Shown here one piece after another: positions 1-13,503 of a DNA stretch of 64,000 nucleotides. The position numbers and the translations under genes were made by a program. This DNA comes from Oscheius onirici (taxonomy: Eukaryota > Nematoda > Chromadorea > Rhabditida > Rhabditidae), in the NCBI GenBank assembly GCA_932521025.1, contig OW051471.1:2542001-2606000 (forward strand). The letters run 5' to 3'. Under the pieces are notes generated by a model. The model did no database searches and was not told the DNA's origin. It saw nothing but the letters and a program-made list of their open reading frames with translations. Every line of letters starts with the position of its first letter. Within the stretch, counting starts at the first letter, position 1.

Positions 1-2000
1 CACTCGAGGCTCCTGATAACGCATATTTTTCATTTTTCAACCTATCTTTTTCAAAAATTTCATGTTCCTAGCTGTTCTTTACCCCAAAACAGGAACCTTA
101 GCTTTTCGGTCTCTGATCTCTCATTTTCCCACAAAAAGCAGGTCATGAGCTAGGACAAACAAACTTTTTGCCTGCTGTTTGCTGCTGTGACCACCCAAGA
201 ATAGCCTTGTTTTCAGTTTTCCAGGCAAAGCCTTATCTTTGTCAACCGTTTCCAATGAGACATTTCCCAAAACTTTCGAAATTTTTCCTGTTTCGTTTGA
301 TGAAAAGGGACACCTTATGACCGTTTTGGCTTTTAAAAAACTAGAGTTGAAGGACGTCTCGGAAGATGGAAACTTTGTAAATGGAGTATTTTGAAGTTCA
401 GAAAGAAAATTAATGATGTCGACGAAAGTGTACAAGTAATTGTAAAATAGCAAGTAACTAATTCGCAGATAGGGGAAACTTGTAACAAAGAAGTGCAAAA
501 ATATTGGGCAGAAACACGCAAGCATAGACAGTTTTGCCAATTTTTTGAAGACAAAACAAGAGTATTCAGCTCACAAAAGCTTTTCTGAAACGATCTGCAA
601 AGCCGTAAGAATTCATCAGTGCTCCAATTTTTGAGAGGAGAAAAAGAAATGCAATGGGAGTCAGAAACGTCGGGTTTTGCTCCATCTTCTACCTCAAAAA
701 TATGCTTTCCATTACACAACTGTAAATTCTCTAGTTTCCCCCAAAAATAACCCCATCTTCACCTTGATCTTCTGTATCTTTGATCTCTTCTCCGCTTTCT
801 GTCTACTGATCAGAACTTGGTGGGGGGTTATACGCAAAAGTGCGTAACTCGTGCCATACGCAGCCAAGCAACCAGACCCTTTTCTTACTATGCTCATGTG
901 AAGCTCTTTAGGCTTTTTGTTGGCGAGCCGGTTACAACCTGGCCTAGCCTGGCCCGGCCAGGTCAGGTTGGCGCCGTGTTCACAACCTGGCACGGCCTGG
1001 CCGGCCGACCAGATTTGCCATCCCTGAGCCCAAGGGTCTATAAAAAGATATAAAAAATCACTACCAGTGAAAAAATAGACTGTCCTTTGTCACGTGGTCT
1101 GTCTCTTCTTCAAAAGCCTCTCTTTCCATCGGCCCGGTCTCTGTCCAGTATCGTCTCTGCACTCTCTCCTGACAGCCGTCTCTCGACCCCATTTTGCGGC
1201 AGCAGCAGAGAGCTGTCGCTGCTTTGCTTACCTTGTGCTGCTGCTGCCCGAGACCACGCCATCTCTGTTCTCTTATCACTCTTTTTTCTCAAGTATTCTG
1301 TTTGCTGCCTTTCTCCCAAAAACCACGCAAATTTTAATCCTCTTGTCCTTTTGGTCAAAAGATATCACGGTTTTTGACCTTTTACCGTTGCAAAAGTAGA
1401 AAAAAAAATGATGCTTCGATGGAGACTCATAAAGCGGAAATATTAGGTATGTTTGAATAATGTTTGCTTGAACGATACAATAACGTCCAAAAAGGTTTTA
1501 AGAAATCCTCATGACTAGAAGACTGCATTAGAAAACCACTCAAAGCCACTTTCAACGGGGGACTGTCGAACGTGACTAGCTGTTCATTTTCGTCACATTA
1601 CAGTCTCGTCATATTCGTCGTAAAAAAAATTCGATCATTTCTAGCCGGAAGTCTTCCCTGAAATTCAATATGAAAAACTTTTTTCTTTTTTTCTTTGCAA
1701 AAATTGCTTGTTGAAGAGAAAATCCAGCCCTTTTCCTACCTATATCCGTCTTCTAAAACCTCTATCTTCTAGAATGTCTCAAAGTAGAAGTACTCTTTTT
1801 GTGCTTCGCTGGATAGGGATGTACAGGTTCTGATACTTCCAGCACACAATACTTTTCCTCTTCAAACCAAAGGTGATCTCCCCCTTCCAACTTTACCCTT
1901 TTCCTCCCCACGTGGCTTAGCTTCTTGCACTCGTGTTGACGAACGTCTTGCGTAGTAGCAGAGACCACGTGGTTGCTGCTGCTCGAGACATTTTTCATTT
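1..2000. other. Gene-free flank
   Basis: No gene could be supported here. An open minus-strand frame (about 120-540) lacks an ATG at its upstream limit and I recognise no domain in it. Around 930-1010 there is a GC-rich cluster of repeated CCTGGCC/GGCCAGG units that stands out from the AT-rich background and may be a decayed repeat. The remainder is AT-rich sequence with CT-rich runs near 1085-1320. Confidence 0.5.
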
Positions 2001-2002
2001 TA

Positions 2003-2420
2003 CAAGTTGTGCTACGCCCCTCCGGGGCTAAGTGACTTAGTTTTGTCCTTTTCAAAACAGATAACAGTAAGGGGACAGTCCCTCTGTCCCTCTCTGTCCT
2101 TCTGTCCCTCTATCCCTCTGACTTACACCTCGCCTGCGGCTCGCAATCTAAACTATCTAAAGCGCAATATCTAAAGCGCACCCAGACGACCCGTGTTCGA
2201 CTCCTCTCTTCGCCAAATATTTTTGCTAAATTGTTTTGAGTAGGAAATAGAGTCAGTGTAACCGCTAGGGGGTTAAGAAGAGATCCTTTGACTGGGGAAA
2301 GGATTAGAAGGGATCGGTTGACTGGGGAAGTGATCAGATGAGATCGGTTGACTTTGTTAGAGATCACCGCTCCTTCAAGACGACCAACATTGTCGATAGA
2401 AGAGCCCTGGGATAGAATCA
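2003..2420 (+). repeat. Composite dispersed repeat with a B-box-like motif
   Basis: The first part (about 2003-2060, 'gcccctccggggctaagtgacttag') recurs near 12105-12135 and, in related form, near 7170, 59150, 62060 and 62345. The second part (about 2180-2400) recurs at about 37940-38135 in the same order: a GTTCGACTCC motif, then 'gctaaattgttttgag', 'aggaaatagagtca' and a run of GATCGGTTGACTGGGG-like units. The GTTCGACTCC motif matches most of the Pol III B-box, so a tRNA-derived SINE ancestry is possible. It could also be an unrelated repeat with a chance B-box. Confidence 0.55.
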
Positions 2421-2570
2421 TCTCACTTCCCTAATAGGACTAATGATCATTGTCCTTCTCCTTTTTTTTTTATCACAGCACACATCATGAAAACAGCATG
2501 AAAAAGTTGGTACTCAGCTGAAAAAAATAATCCGCTTTGATTCACAAAATGAACTATTTTGATGAATAGG

Positions 2571-2870
2571 CTATAAAGGCGACGAAGTCGCCGAAGGCGG
2601 CTGGTAGTCCCAAAAGTGCAAAACATGAAAAAAAAAACACAGGCACGCACTTGCTATCATCATTTGGAACTCAAAAATACAAAACAAAAAAATTAGTCCC
2701 CGGCGGGGATCAAACCCGGGTCGCGCGCGCGGCGCACTAAACGCTTGCAATACACGAGCCACAAATCTCAGCTTCACACACACACAGACGGTAGCGCATT
2801 TTAAAATAGACCAGCCGTCTACGACGGCATTCGCCGTCCTGGCGCCTGCGGCGCTCAAACATACAAAGCA
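2571..2870 (-). repeat. SINE-like repeat with tRNA-like head (copy 1)
   Basis: Read on minus, about 2696-2780 contains 'gtggctcgtgtattgcaagcg' style sequence followed by GGTTTGATCCCCGCCGGGG, resembling a Pol III A-box/B-box pair. The same block, with the same 3' continuation, occurs on plus at about 61755-61990. One edge carries a GCCGTCTACGACGG hairpin motif also seen near 13345. Two copies in opposite orientation over about 250 nt support a dispersed element rather than a functional tRNA; I could not fold a full cloverleaf. Confidence 0.6.
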
Positions 2871-2929
2871 AAAGGATAGATTCTAAATTCCCACCCAACT
2901 TGACCTTTGACAAAACCTAACTTCGCTCA

Positions 2930-3060
2930 ACTAACTCCAAGTTCAAAAGTGACTTTAATCCTGAATTTCTGACTTTTCGCGACGAATCTCGTGGCCATGG
3001 ACAAACAAACAAACAAACATCCAAACAGTCCACGACAGACACCATTGCGCTTTAGATAAT
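2930..3060 (-). repeat. Short dispersed repeat with AACA microsatellite
   Basis: Contains 'cacgacagacaccattgcgcttta' type sequence and an (AACA)n run (about 3001-3022). The reverse complement, in the same order, is at about 33765-33865, and partial matches are at about 19375-19400 and 37840-37870. Probably a decayed SINE or MITE end. Confidence 0.5.
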
Positions 3061-4700
3061 TTAGATTTTCTCAATGGGCTAACTTCTACATCTCGTCACA
3101 GTTGTTTCCTTTTTGAAGCTCAGACGGTGGGACATTTTCCTCGTATATTTTTTTGTAGCTGTAAAGGTCTAATAGACGCATACATGCTTCTCCACTTTTG
3201 AAGCACAGAAAGTACACTCTTGACTTCTATTTTCAGCAAATCTGTAGCACAGATTGGATCTCATAACTTTTTAGAGAATGGGCAAAAAGGTTTGTTAGAA
3301 ATCTCTCAGTAGAGTCTGTGAAATGCCCTCTTTGAGTGTTTCCGTATACTATTTTATCCTAAAAACTGACTCCTGTCTAGACCCCAAGTCTCTCTGTCTC
3401 TTTCCCTATTCAAAGACATAATTGCAGCGGCTTTCTAGACATTTTTCGCACTTTTCACTCTATCTTCTCTAACTGCAAAAAAAGGTCTACAGACATTTTA
3501 CGGTTTCAAGTTGTCTTCATAACAAAAACTATTAATTCAGTAATACTGTCGTGTCTGATCACTGTAAATGTCTTAGGCTTAGGCTGAACGTTTATGTTTC
3601 ACAGTCAAAAGAGCAAGAGTTCAAAGCAGGTCCCCTCTGGTAGCAAAAGTTCAGGGCAAAGGGGGAAAAATCTAGTGAAGAAGAGAACTCTGCCAAGGTA
3701 TCCCCAAGACAATTCAAATAGTCCCTTGTCCACGACAGTCTTGTCCCGGTCTCTGCCGCAATTTATGACACCTACCAGCGTCTGACCTTTCAGCCGTGCC
3801 GATTAGTTCGGAACTTGTCTTCAGCTTTTTCCCTATCCAAACTCATTGGGATCAGTTCACTTTTGGCCACTTTCTAAGAGAAAAATGCAATTTTTAGGAA
3901 GCTTCTAGAACGTTTTGCTTCCAAATAACTTGCGAAAAATCGATAATGACAAGGTCAGAGTTCAAAGCAGGTCCCAACCTTTCCTCTCTTTTTCTAGTTA
4001 CTAGCTCCTGAAAACGTTTATGTTTCACAGTTTGGGCATACTTTCTATCGATAAGTGATATCGCTCCACGTCTTTGCTCGAAGCGTAAGAAAAAAAAAAC
4101 ACAATTTTCCTTCCTGAACATCCTTTCTGTTTATCTATTACCCATATTCTTGGCTGACTTATATTCTCTTTTCCTTATGCCTTTGCATTGAACTTTTGCA
4201 AAATTTCACTATCGCCCAACCCTGGTGGGCATCAATATTTGGTGTGGAAATGAACTCAAAATGAAATTTTTTTTTTCTGAACAACTATAGGGCAGATTTA
4301 CTGGAAATTCTGTCTAAACACTGGTTAAAAAGTTCCAAGTCTTTTGTTTTTCGTTTTTCCGAATATTTCGTCCATTTTTTCTTGACGGTTTGCTTTGTAC
4401 GTTTGCTCTGCACTTTGACGATTTGGTTTGGTTTCACGCACTATGTATAATGCCGGACTATCCTCTGCTAGCGATCAAAAGTCTGATAAGGTATATTGTC
4501 TGACCTTCTCTTTACAAGTCAACCAAATCTTCTGTACTCTCCTCCCCATTCGAGCCTTAATTACTTTTAGAAAAAGTTATTTACAAACAGTTGTTTCCAC
4601 ACTTCCAAAAACACATAATTGCCGTTTTTGAAGTTTTCAAAGAAACTTTCTTCAAAAAGTCCAAATAAATCTAGTCAGTTATAGCCAAGACGTCTTCAGG
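3061..4700. other. Upstream region of the aass-1 gene
   Basis: No gene supported. A 63-codon ATG frame at 3594-3785 is Ser/Lys-rich with no recognisable domain. A short block ('gagttcaaagcaggtccc') is duplicated at about 3618-3640 and 3958-3976, as is 'cgtttatgtttcacagt' at about 3589 and 4015, so a local duplication is likely. The final bases before the aass-1 ATG contain TCTTCAG one nucleotide upstream of ATG, a possible trans-splice acceptor. Confidence 0.4.
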
Positions 4701-7700
4701 ATGCGACTGTTGCATAGTAGCCGAGAGACGCTGTCCAAGTTGTGCAGTCGCCGATATGCTGCTGTCTACAGCGGAAGAGGAGTGCCGACGATCGGAATCA
4801 GACGGGAGACGATCAATGCCTGGGAGAGACGAGCCCCGCTCGCTCCGGTTCATGTGAAGAAGCTGACGAAACAAGGAGTACAGGTACTGATTCAGCCGAG
4901 CAACAGGAGAGCCTATCCCATCATGGTGAGTCGGTGTTTTAGGCTGATGATGAACATGGTGATGAACAAGACAAGGCCATGCTTAGGATGAGAGGCTATG
5001 GAATAGAATTTTGAGCTGATGATCCTATAATGAATGTGCTGCCAACTGGTAGTTGTTCAAGCATTGAAACTTAGAACTTATCTATTCTATATGGATAAGA
5101 TAAGTTATTTTCCTTGAGTGAGCATCCAAGAATAGCACGGTATGCAACTGTATTCCATTATTTGAAAGTTCCCTGGACGGTCAAATTACGCTCTCATTCT
5201 AGAACAGACGGTAGAAAAATTATGGGGCTTTGGAAAAGTTTTCTTGAAGAAATCATAAACTCCAATCTTTCAGGACTACGTAGCCGCCGGAGCCGTGCTG
5301 CGAGAAGACCTCTCGGACGCCCATCTGATCATTTCCGTGAAGCAGGTGCCAGTCGATCAGCTGATCCCAAACAAGGCTTATGCCTTCTTCTCGCACACGA
5401 TCAAAGCCCAGCCAGATAATATGGAGATGCTGGATACGATTCTGCAGAGGAAGATTCGTCTCATCGACTACGAGAAGATTGTCGACAATCGCGGAAAAAG
5501 ACTTGTCATGTTCGGAAAGTGGGCTGGAAATGCCGGATTCATTGACATTCTTCACGGTCTTGGACTCAGGTTGGTTCAAGCTTTTATTGTTAGTTTGTAC
5601 CAACTAAATGTCATGATTGAAAAAAAGACCATTGGTGAGAGTGAAGCAGAAAAATTAGTTATTCAGGGCATCCTGTAGTTTTGCTAATAGTAAGGAGCGG
5701 AGCTGATTCAGCATGCCTTTTTGAAATTTCCAAATGCAGCGTTTGAAAATGAGTGACTGTCTAGAAACGTTATCGGATTACCAGAAAAGAAAATATGAAA
5801 AAATCGTACTCGAAAGCTCTCTGGATGTAATTTTTGTGCTTTATGAAAACTGCATAAACTAATATGAGGAGAGAGCTTCAGTACTGTTACGCCCGTTCCG
5901 CTTTATTCTTACAATTAGCCAACTTGAAACATACTTTTCCTACGGACGCTCTGAAAAATGTAATGTGGCTTTTTCTATGTAATGTGGCAAAAAAGTTCAC
6001 TTACTCCAACTATCCAAAAGTGTTCTTTTCCTTGATCGTGTCTCCAAAAAAAGCTTTTTTTATAACAAAAAAAGCTTTCTGTAGAAAAATTGAATTCACA
6101 TAAAACCATTGGGTATAAGGAACAAACTGAGAGTCTATAATTTCCATCAACCCACTTTCTTCCGGACTTTCTTTTTTTTGGTTATTTACACTCCCATCAA
6201 GTAGCTTCCAAAATTCGTGTCTCCTGTATATGCGTACATACGAAACAAAATATCGAAGCTCCAATAAATTTTTAAATTCAGACTGCTGGCTCTCGGTCAC
6301 CACACGCCGTTCCTTCACATGGGTCTTGCTCACAACTATTCCGACTCGCACATGGCCATCAACGCACTCCGAGACATTGGCTACGAGATTGCGCTGGACC
6401 GAATGCCGCGCTCCCTGGGCCCACTGGTTTTCGTCTTTACCGGCTCCGGAAACGTCTCGAAGGGAGCTCAGGAGCTGTTTGAGCATCTGCCACACGAGTA
6501 CGTCGACGTCTCGACGCTGAAGCATGTAGCGAAGAAGGGACAACACAATAAAGTGTATGGATGTGTCGTGACGAGAGCCGATCATATGGTGCCGAAACAT
6601 GGCGGAGCCTTCAACAAGGACGAATTCAATGAGCATCCGGAACGCTATACTTCTAAATTTGCCACTGAGGTAAGTAAATTTACTGATGCCATAATAGGGA
6701 AAATAGGGAACTTTAGTGTTTCACTTGAGTAAGAAGTTCGATTATATTTGTGTTACAATCCGCGCCATGTGGACATTTGACTCTAATGCGAGTATTTTTT
6801 GATACCAAAATAGGAGGAAACGGGGACTATGAAGATTGTAGGTAGTTAGACGAGAATTTTAGCAACCAAGAAAACGAAGGGCATTTTCAAGAGTCCGTGC
6901 AAACTATTTTTGAGTCTCGACAAGGTATTTTGGAGCTATAGGTCTCGCCAAAATGACCTTCAAAATTTGGTTCCGACTTGGTCTCGAGGGGACTTGGCGC
7001 GCAAATTATTTTTGACGGGATTTCAAATTTTTTGCCGTTTTCTAGCCGAATTTTTGTTCCTTTTTCGTATTTTTATGCCATTTGTTTCTTTCTTGCCTAT
7101 CAATCGTGGAAATGCCCTCTATGATTTTGTGAAAAAATAATTCCGAAATAATCAAAAACAAGGATAGCACCGCCCTTTCAGGGCTAAAGATTCCTTGTCT
7201 TCGCCTATCACTTCTTTCCCGGACCCTCAGTTCCCTTTCACTCCGTTCCAGTCACCCCTTGTCTCTCCAAAGAAACTATCAAAGTCATAAGAACCCTTCC
7301 GCAAAGTATTCTCCTATCACTTCTTTCTCGGATCCTCAGTTCTCTTTCATTCTTCCCTTGTCCCTCTGTCTCTCTTTCTCGTATCCCTGTCCGTGTTCCT
7401 GTTCTCCCCTGTCCCTGTTCTCCAGTTGTGATATCGCCCCCTTGGAGCTGAAGTTATAGTCAAAACCCAGTTGAACGCTTTCCAGTATTTTTAACCCGCA
7501 CTTCATTCTCTACTGTCTGGAAACTGAAAGTCAAAAATAATCAAAGTCCATGCAACTTGTCTAAACTTGTTACACTAACGCCTTTCCCTTAATTGTACGC
7601 ACAAATTGCTCCATTTTGATTGCCAATTAAAGCTTCAGACACACACACAGAAAGAAACGCGAGAGCATTTTTAAGTGGATTACAATCGGAACTAACAATT

Positions 7701-10700
7701 AGCGTGTTTCTAAAAAAAATCTTGCAAATCACTAACTACGAAATTGCCGTTTTTTCTTTTTCCTGTCGCGACTTGTTAAAAACCAATTTGCGCACAAAGC
7801 TCCCCTCCTTATCCTCAATTAGAGCTTCAGACAAACACAGAAACTTGGGAGCAATTTAAAATAGATTTATAGTGGATAGAAAAAAGACGCTCTAAGAATG
7901 TGTCGATGCGGTTGTATGCTCCTACTTGTGATCAATCCAGCCGGTAAAATCACTTGCTTTGACGAAGATAAACGGTAAAAATTGAAAACTTAACTAATTT
8001 CCGCTATTTTTTTCTTAAAATAATAGAGGGCATTTCCACGATAAATAGGCAAGAAAAAACAAGAAAAATGGCATAAAAATAAGAAAAAGGAACGAAAATT
8101 TGACTAGAAAAACCGCAAAAATTTGAAATCCCGCCAAAAATAATTTGCGCGCCAATTCCCCTCAAGGTCGGAACCAAATCTTGTAGGTCATTTTGGCGAG
8201 ACCTATAGACGTTTTCATAAATTGTCGCAATTTGCGAAACAGAAACTGCGACACTTTTCGGGGAATCAAAGTGTCGAAAATGAGTAAAAAATGCAACTTC
8301 ACTAGTGAAAGAAGACTTCGGATCTTTCTATTATAGACAATCAGTCAAGAAAATTGTAACACAAGAGTCAGGACAAACGCACAAGTTGTTGTCTAGTTTC
8401 AACAGTTGATAACAGTTTTGATTTCCACACAGCTCCAAACCTGTGTTCAGTACAATCAAAACCTTTTCAACTAGCTGCTATGGGAGTTGTTTGGTGTAAA
8501 AAAAGGATTGGTAGACTTTATTGTTTCGAAAGTGCGACTAGAAGATCTGTTCTATTGGCGGTGGGAAAAAAGTAACAAATAATGATTTTCTTTCGTTTCA
8601 TCAGTTGTGCATGTCGGTCTTGTTTTTCGCAGTGTTGTGCCACTTGTGCTGCACAATAAGAAACACAGAGTTTTTACTAATTTCAAACGGTACTTGTTGA
8701 TAGAAAAATGCCAGAATTGGGGGAGGGGTCAAAGTGAGAACAGCTGGAAGATTTTCATTGTTTCATGAGAGAGGCTGGACAATGTATTGTATTTCTCGAG
8801 CACTAAGTTAGCAAAAAATACAGTGCGCAAACTATGAAACATGAGCCTGTGAAAATTAATAAAAATTGGATACAACAATGATGGATCAAACTATTTGTTT
8901 GTTTGAACATTCGTACTAGAGTGAGATCCTCTTTACTCACAGTTCTCCTCCCTTTGCGGAACAAAAATTATAAGAATTCAGTAGAAAACACTCTAATGTA
9001 GTTAGCCAGCGGAGAAAGATGATTTCGAATAAAACATTTGTTTAGAACTCTCTGCAAAATAGTTTTCCTGAATTACGTTTTGGGTTATCCAAACTCTGCT
9101 CTACACATAGTACACACAAGGGCTCCTCTTCATCTTATGGACTTCTTGAAACATGTACTCTCACATCAACAGTCATTTTTCAAGCATATGCAATTCCAAA
9201 AATGGTCACTTTCTAACCTTGTCGAGGCTTAAAAGATAATTTGCACTAACGTAAGATCCCAGAATCGGGAACCTCTTCAGTTTACCGATTCGCTGAAACA
9301 TTACAAAATTTCTAAAACTGCCGTTTTTAGATCGCTCCCTACGCCTCGGTCATCATCAACGGCGTCTACTGGGATGCCCGTACGCCGCGACTGATCACAA
9401 TTCCCGACGCAAAGAAACTTCTCACGCCCGTGGACAAGATTGACATGCCCGGTTGTCCGTCCCTTCCACATCGTCTCGTAGCCCTCTGTGACATTTCTGC
9501 CGATCCGGGAGGCTCTATCGAGTTCATGACCGGCTGTACCACTATCGACAAGCCGTTCACGATGTACGATGCAGATTTCAATACGGCCTCGGATAGTTTT
9601 GATTCGCCGTCCGGATGTCTGGTTTGCAGTATTGACAACATGCCGGCACAGATGCCGATAGAAGCCACGGAACAGTTTGGAAATCTACTCTATCCGTATG
9701 TGATGGACATGGTGAGTCTACTTTCTTGACATGTCGTTTGAGCTAGAATACCGTAGCCATAGGAGACTTACCGTTGCTAAATGGCGAGATACAATGTGCG
9801 GAGGGACGGGAGATTTGCTAAGAATAAAAATCAGTATTTTACCAAGTGCTGATCAAGTCCTGATATTATCATGTCCAGCTTCCAAAAGAAAATGTTATGG
9901 CTCGTATTTGAAATAATCTGGAATTTTTCATCTTTTCACCGTTTTGCAAGTAGTGAGAATGTAAAGTGCTCCTTCGGAACTTCTATAACAGCGCTCCTTC
10001 TAAGTTTGAATTTTTTGGTAGTTATCGTTTTATTCGTCCTCTAGTCTATCTTCAATCTGAGACTGAAATAGGACATGTTTTCTTGATCGTTCTTGAGCCC
10101 AACCCGGTTATTTGTAGTACATTTTCAATTTTTACGAAAAGGAAAGTTCTGTGAACTTTTTATGAACGACCAGAAGAATAATGATAGAGACCATTTTTGA
10201 ATTTGGGTTGAATGAATTCTAGTGCAGGAAAAAAGAAACGAAATATAATTTTTATGTTTCGAAAGCTGTGTTAGAGGATAAATCTAAGATGGACGTCAAT
10301 GTATTCTTGGCTGCGCAACATACAAAAAACTTTGAATTTACCAGACTTGGCTCTCCGTTGAAGAAATGACAAAATTTACTCTTTCAGCTCAACTGCTCCA
10401 CGGACCAACAGTTTGATCGTCTCACGTGCCGCGACGAGGTCAAACGGGCCATTATCACAACGGACGGAAAGCTGACACCGAATTACGAGTACATTGCCGA
10501 TCTCAGAAAGGCCAGAACTCAGTGAGTTTTTCCTCTCTTAGCTTCTGTTGAGATTGTTTGACGCTCTCTGTCTCCCACGAAAATCAATAAGGGGGAAAGC
10601 TACCCACGTGGAGATTTGTCCAGGCGACAACTGTTTGTTCTTAGCTTGATTTTTGGATTTTGAAATCGAGTTTTGACAAATCAATGAGGAACTTTCACCT

Positions 10701-13460
10701 CGTCCTATGGCTTTCCGATGAAACACAAAAGTTTTTTCACAGAGATTTTGAAGAACTACCGGATGCCAGTGACTGCTAGTTCCCCTAATAAATCTACTAT
10801 TCCGAAACTATCAAAACAATTATTTTGAAGACCTTTTGTTAGAAAACAATGAGATTATCGCGGAAGAAATGCGGAATTGTAAAAATTTTGGAAAGAGCCA
10901 CATCCACGCTTGATCCAGTGAAATTCCGACGAAACCACTTGTTAAGCCGGTATTCTATGACTTCTAAATTTTCACGTACTCGCAGTGCATCGATTTTCGA
11001 AATGAAGTTCCGAGGAAGTACTAACTACAATCACTGAAAGGCATTCTATAGCTTTCCCATAAAACAAAAAAGTTTCCCCAGTAAACATGAATTAAACTTG
11101 ACCTGAACCACTTTCAGATGTCATTGACATGTGCCTAAAAATAGTTAGTAATAGTCTCTCAAATCATTCTTTAGGACTCTGGCGGAAAACTTTGCTTTGC
11201 CTGTCTTTTTCTGTCGCTACGCAGCCCATGAGTCTCTTCGGAACTCAGGCTTGAGTCGGGAAGAAACTTTGCTTTACTTTACTCCATGTTTCAGGGCCTC
11301 CTCCCACAAGTCGCGAATAATGGGCGTCGACGACAAGAAGGTTCTCCTGCTCGGAGCCGGAATGGTCAGCGGTCCTTTCGCCGACTTCTACTCCAAGCAG
11401 CAAAAGACCATGCTGACTGTAGCGACAGAAAGTCGTCAGGATGGACAGAAACTGATGAAGGGAGAAAATATCAACAGCGTCGTCTTGGACGTCGTCCGTG
11501 AGCAGGATCGTCTGGATCAGCTGGTCCGAGAACACGATCTGGTCGTCTCGCTACTACCGTACAATTTCCATGCCATGGTGGCCAAAATGTGCATCAGGAA
11601 CAAGACGAACATGGTCACCAGTAGCTACGTATCGCCCGAATTGCAGGAACTCGATCAGGCGTGAGTTCTTTTGCGTTGTTTTTATGCTTCAAAGTTATAG
11701 CATAAGCGTTGAGGAATGTGCGGTACAATAGAAGCTGTTAGAAAAACTGTTTAGTTTAGCAATGTTTGAAGAAAGGTCAATAGATAATCTCTTTGAAGCG
11801 TTGGTCTACGCGAAACGATCTTTTGAAGAAATTTTTTTAAAGGGACACTGACATTATAACCAGATAGGAACAATCTGCGAAGCCCGTGTATTCAACCTCA
11901 AACACCTCAAATATTGCATTTCCGTGTTTTCTTCGTTCCACACTTATTTTTTCGATTTTTACATGTTTTTAATCGATTTCCCGTCGAAAATTACCACTAA
12001 AATGAGTGGTGGATCGCTAAAATTGGTGGAAAATAGACCGAAATAGACGAAAATAACGCATTTCAGGCCAAAAAGTTTTTTTGTCTATTTCGGTAAACAA
12101 GTTGAGCTACGCCCCCTTCGGGGCTAAGTGAATTAGTTTTGTCCGTATAAAAAAAGATAACAGCTTGCTATCTGATCCCTCTTCTGGTCAATTATGTTCC
12201 TGTGTTCCTCTAATCTTGCATGTCCCCTTGCTTCTGTCTAATTTTTCACCTACTATCGTCCCTGTATCCCTTCGTGTAATTTCCGTGTGCATATCCTTCC
12301 CTGATGGTCTCCCTGTCCCTATTTCCACGTGATCCTGTTCTCCAGTTGCGATAGCACCCCGTTGGAGCTAAAGTTATAGTAGAAACCCCCTTGAAGGCTT
12401 TCCCTTATTCCTAACCCGCACTTGATTCTCTACTGTCTGGAAACTATCCCCAGTCAAAAATAATCAAAGTCCACGCACTTGTCTAAACTTGTTACACTAA
12501 CTCCTTTCCCCTTAATTGTGCCCACAAATTGCTCCATTTTGATTGCCAATTGAAGCTTCCGACAGACAGAGCACGCGAGAGCATTTTAAAATAGATATTC
12601 CACCAATTTCGACATTCCACTACTCATTATAGACGTAATTTTTGACGACAAATCGATTAAAAACAAGTAAAAATCGAAAAAAATGAGTGTAAACCCCTAA
12701 AAATGCAAAAACAGAAGTTTGTCGTGGGTCCCGCCACGCAGTTGCCTGATTTCCCCTGTTCACACCCAATGTCAGTGTCCCTTTAAAACAGTGAGAAATT
12801 CTATATTTGAGGCAAATACAGTAAAGGACCGCGATTTTTAGATTTGGTACTTTTCATGTTTCAAACTGGTGGTATACAGTAGTGGCCAAAAGTTTGTAAA
12901 ATATTGTTTAAAGGGACTCATCTCATTATAGCCGTGCAGCCGTGCAAGGGAAATAGGCCAACTGCGTGGCGGCCCCACTGCAAATTTCATTTTTGCATTT
13001 TTCTGGTTCTACACTTTTTTTTCAATTTTTACTTGTTTCTAATCGATTTCTCGTCAAAAATTACCCCTAAAATGAGTGGTGGAACGACAAAATTGGTGGA
13101 AAAATGACGGAAATAGGTGAAAATAACGTTTTTTGACCAAAAAGTTTTTTTGGTCTATTTCGGTCAATTTTCCACCAATTTTAGCGTCCCACTACTCATT
13201 TTAGGAGTAATTTTTGACGAGAAATCGATTAGAAACAAGTAAAAATTGAAAAAAGTAGTGTAGAACGAGAAAAACGCAAAAATGAAATTTGTCGTGGGTC
13301 CCGCCACGAAGTTGCCTTGGGACCCTGTTTGTTTGTTTGTGCACCAGCCGTCTACGACGGTTTTCGCCGCCCTTGCGCCTGTGGCGCTCACGTACGTAAC
13401 AACGGCTGTCCAAGTTTTGTTTAACAAACACCATTGCACCATTCAATGTTTGTCATTTCT

Positions 13461-13503
<43 letters not shown>

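Noticed and set aside
121-540. 139-codon minus-strand open frame at the window edge
   Set aside because: No ATG at its upstream limit, and no family resemblance; a partial exon cannot be excluded but there is no positive support.
13461-13503. CRISPR-like or regular repeat array
   Set aside because: It is a simple GACA microsatellite with no spacers, in a eukaryotic genome.
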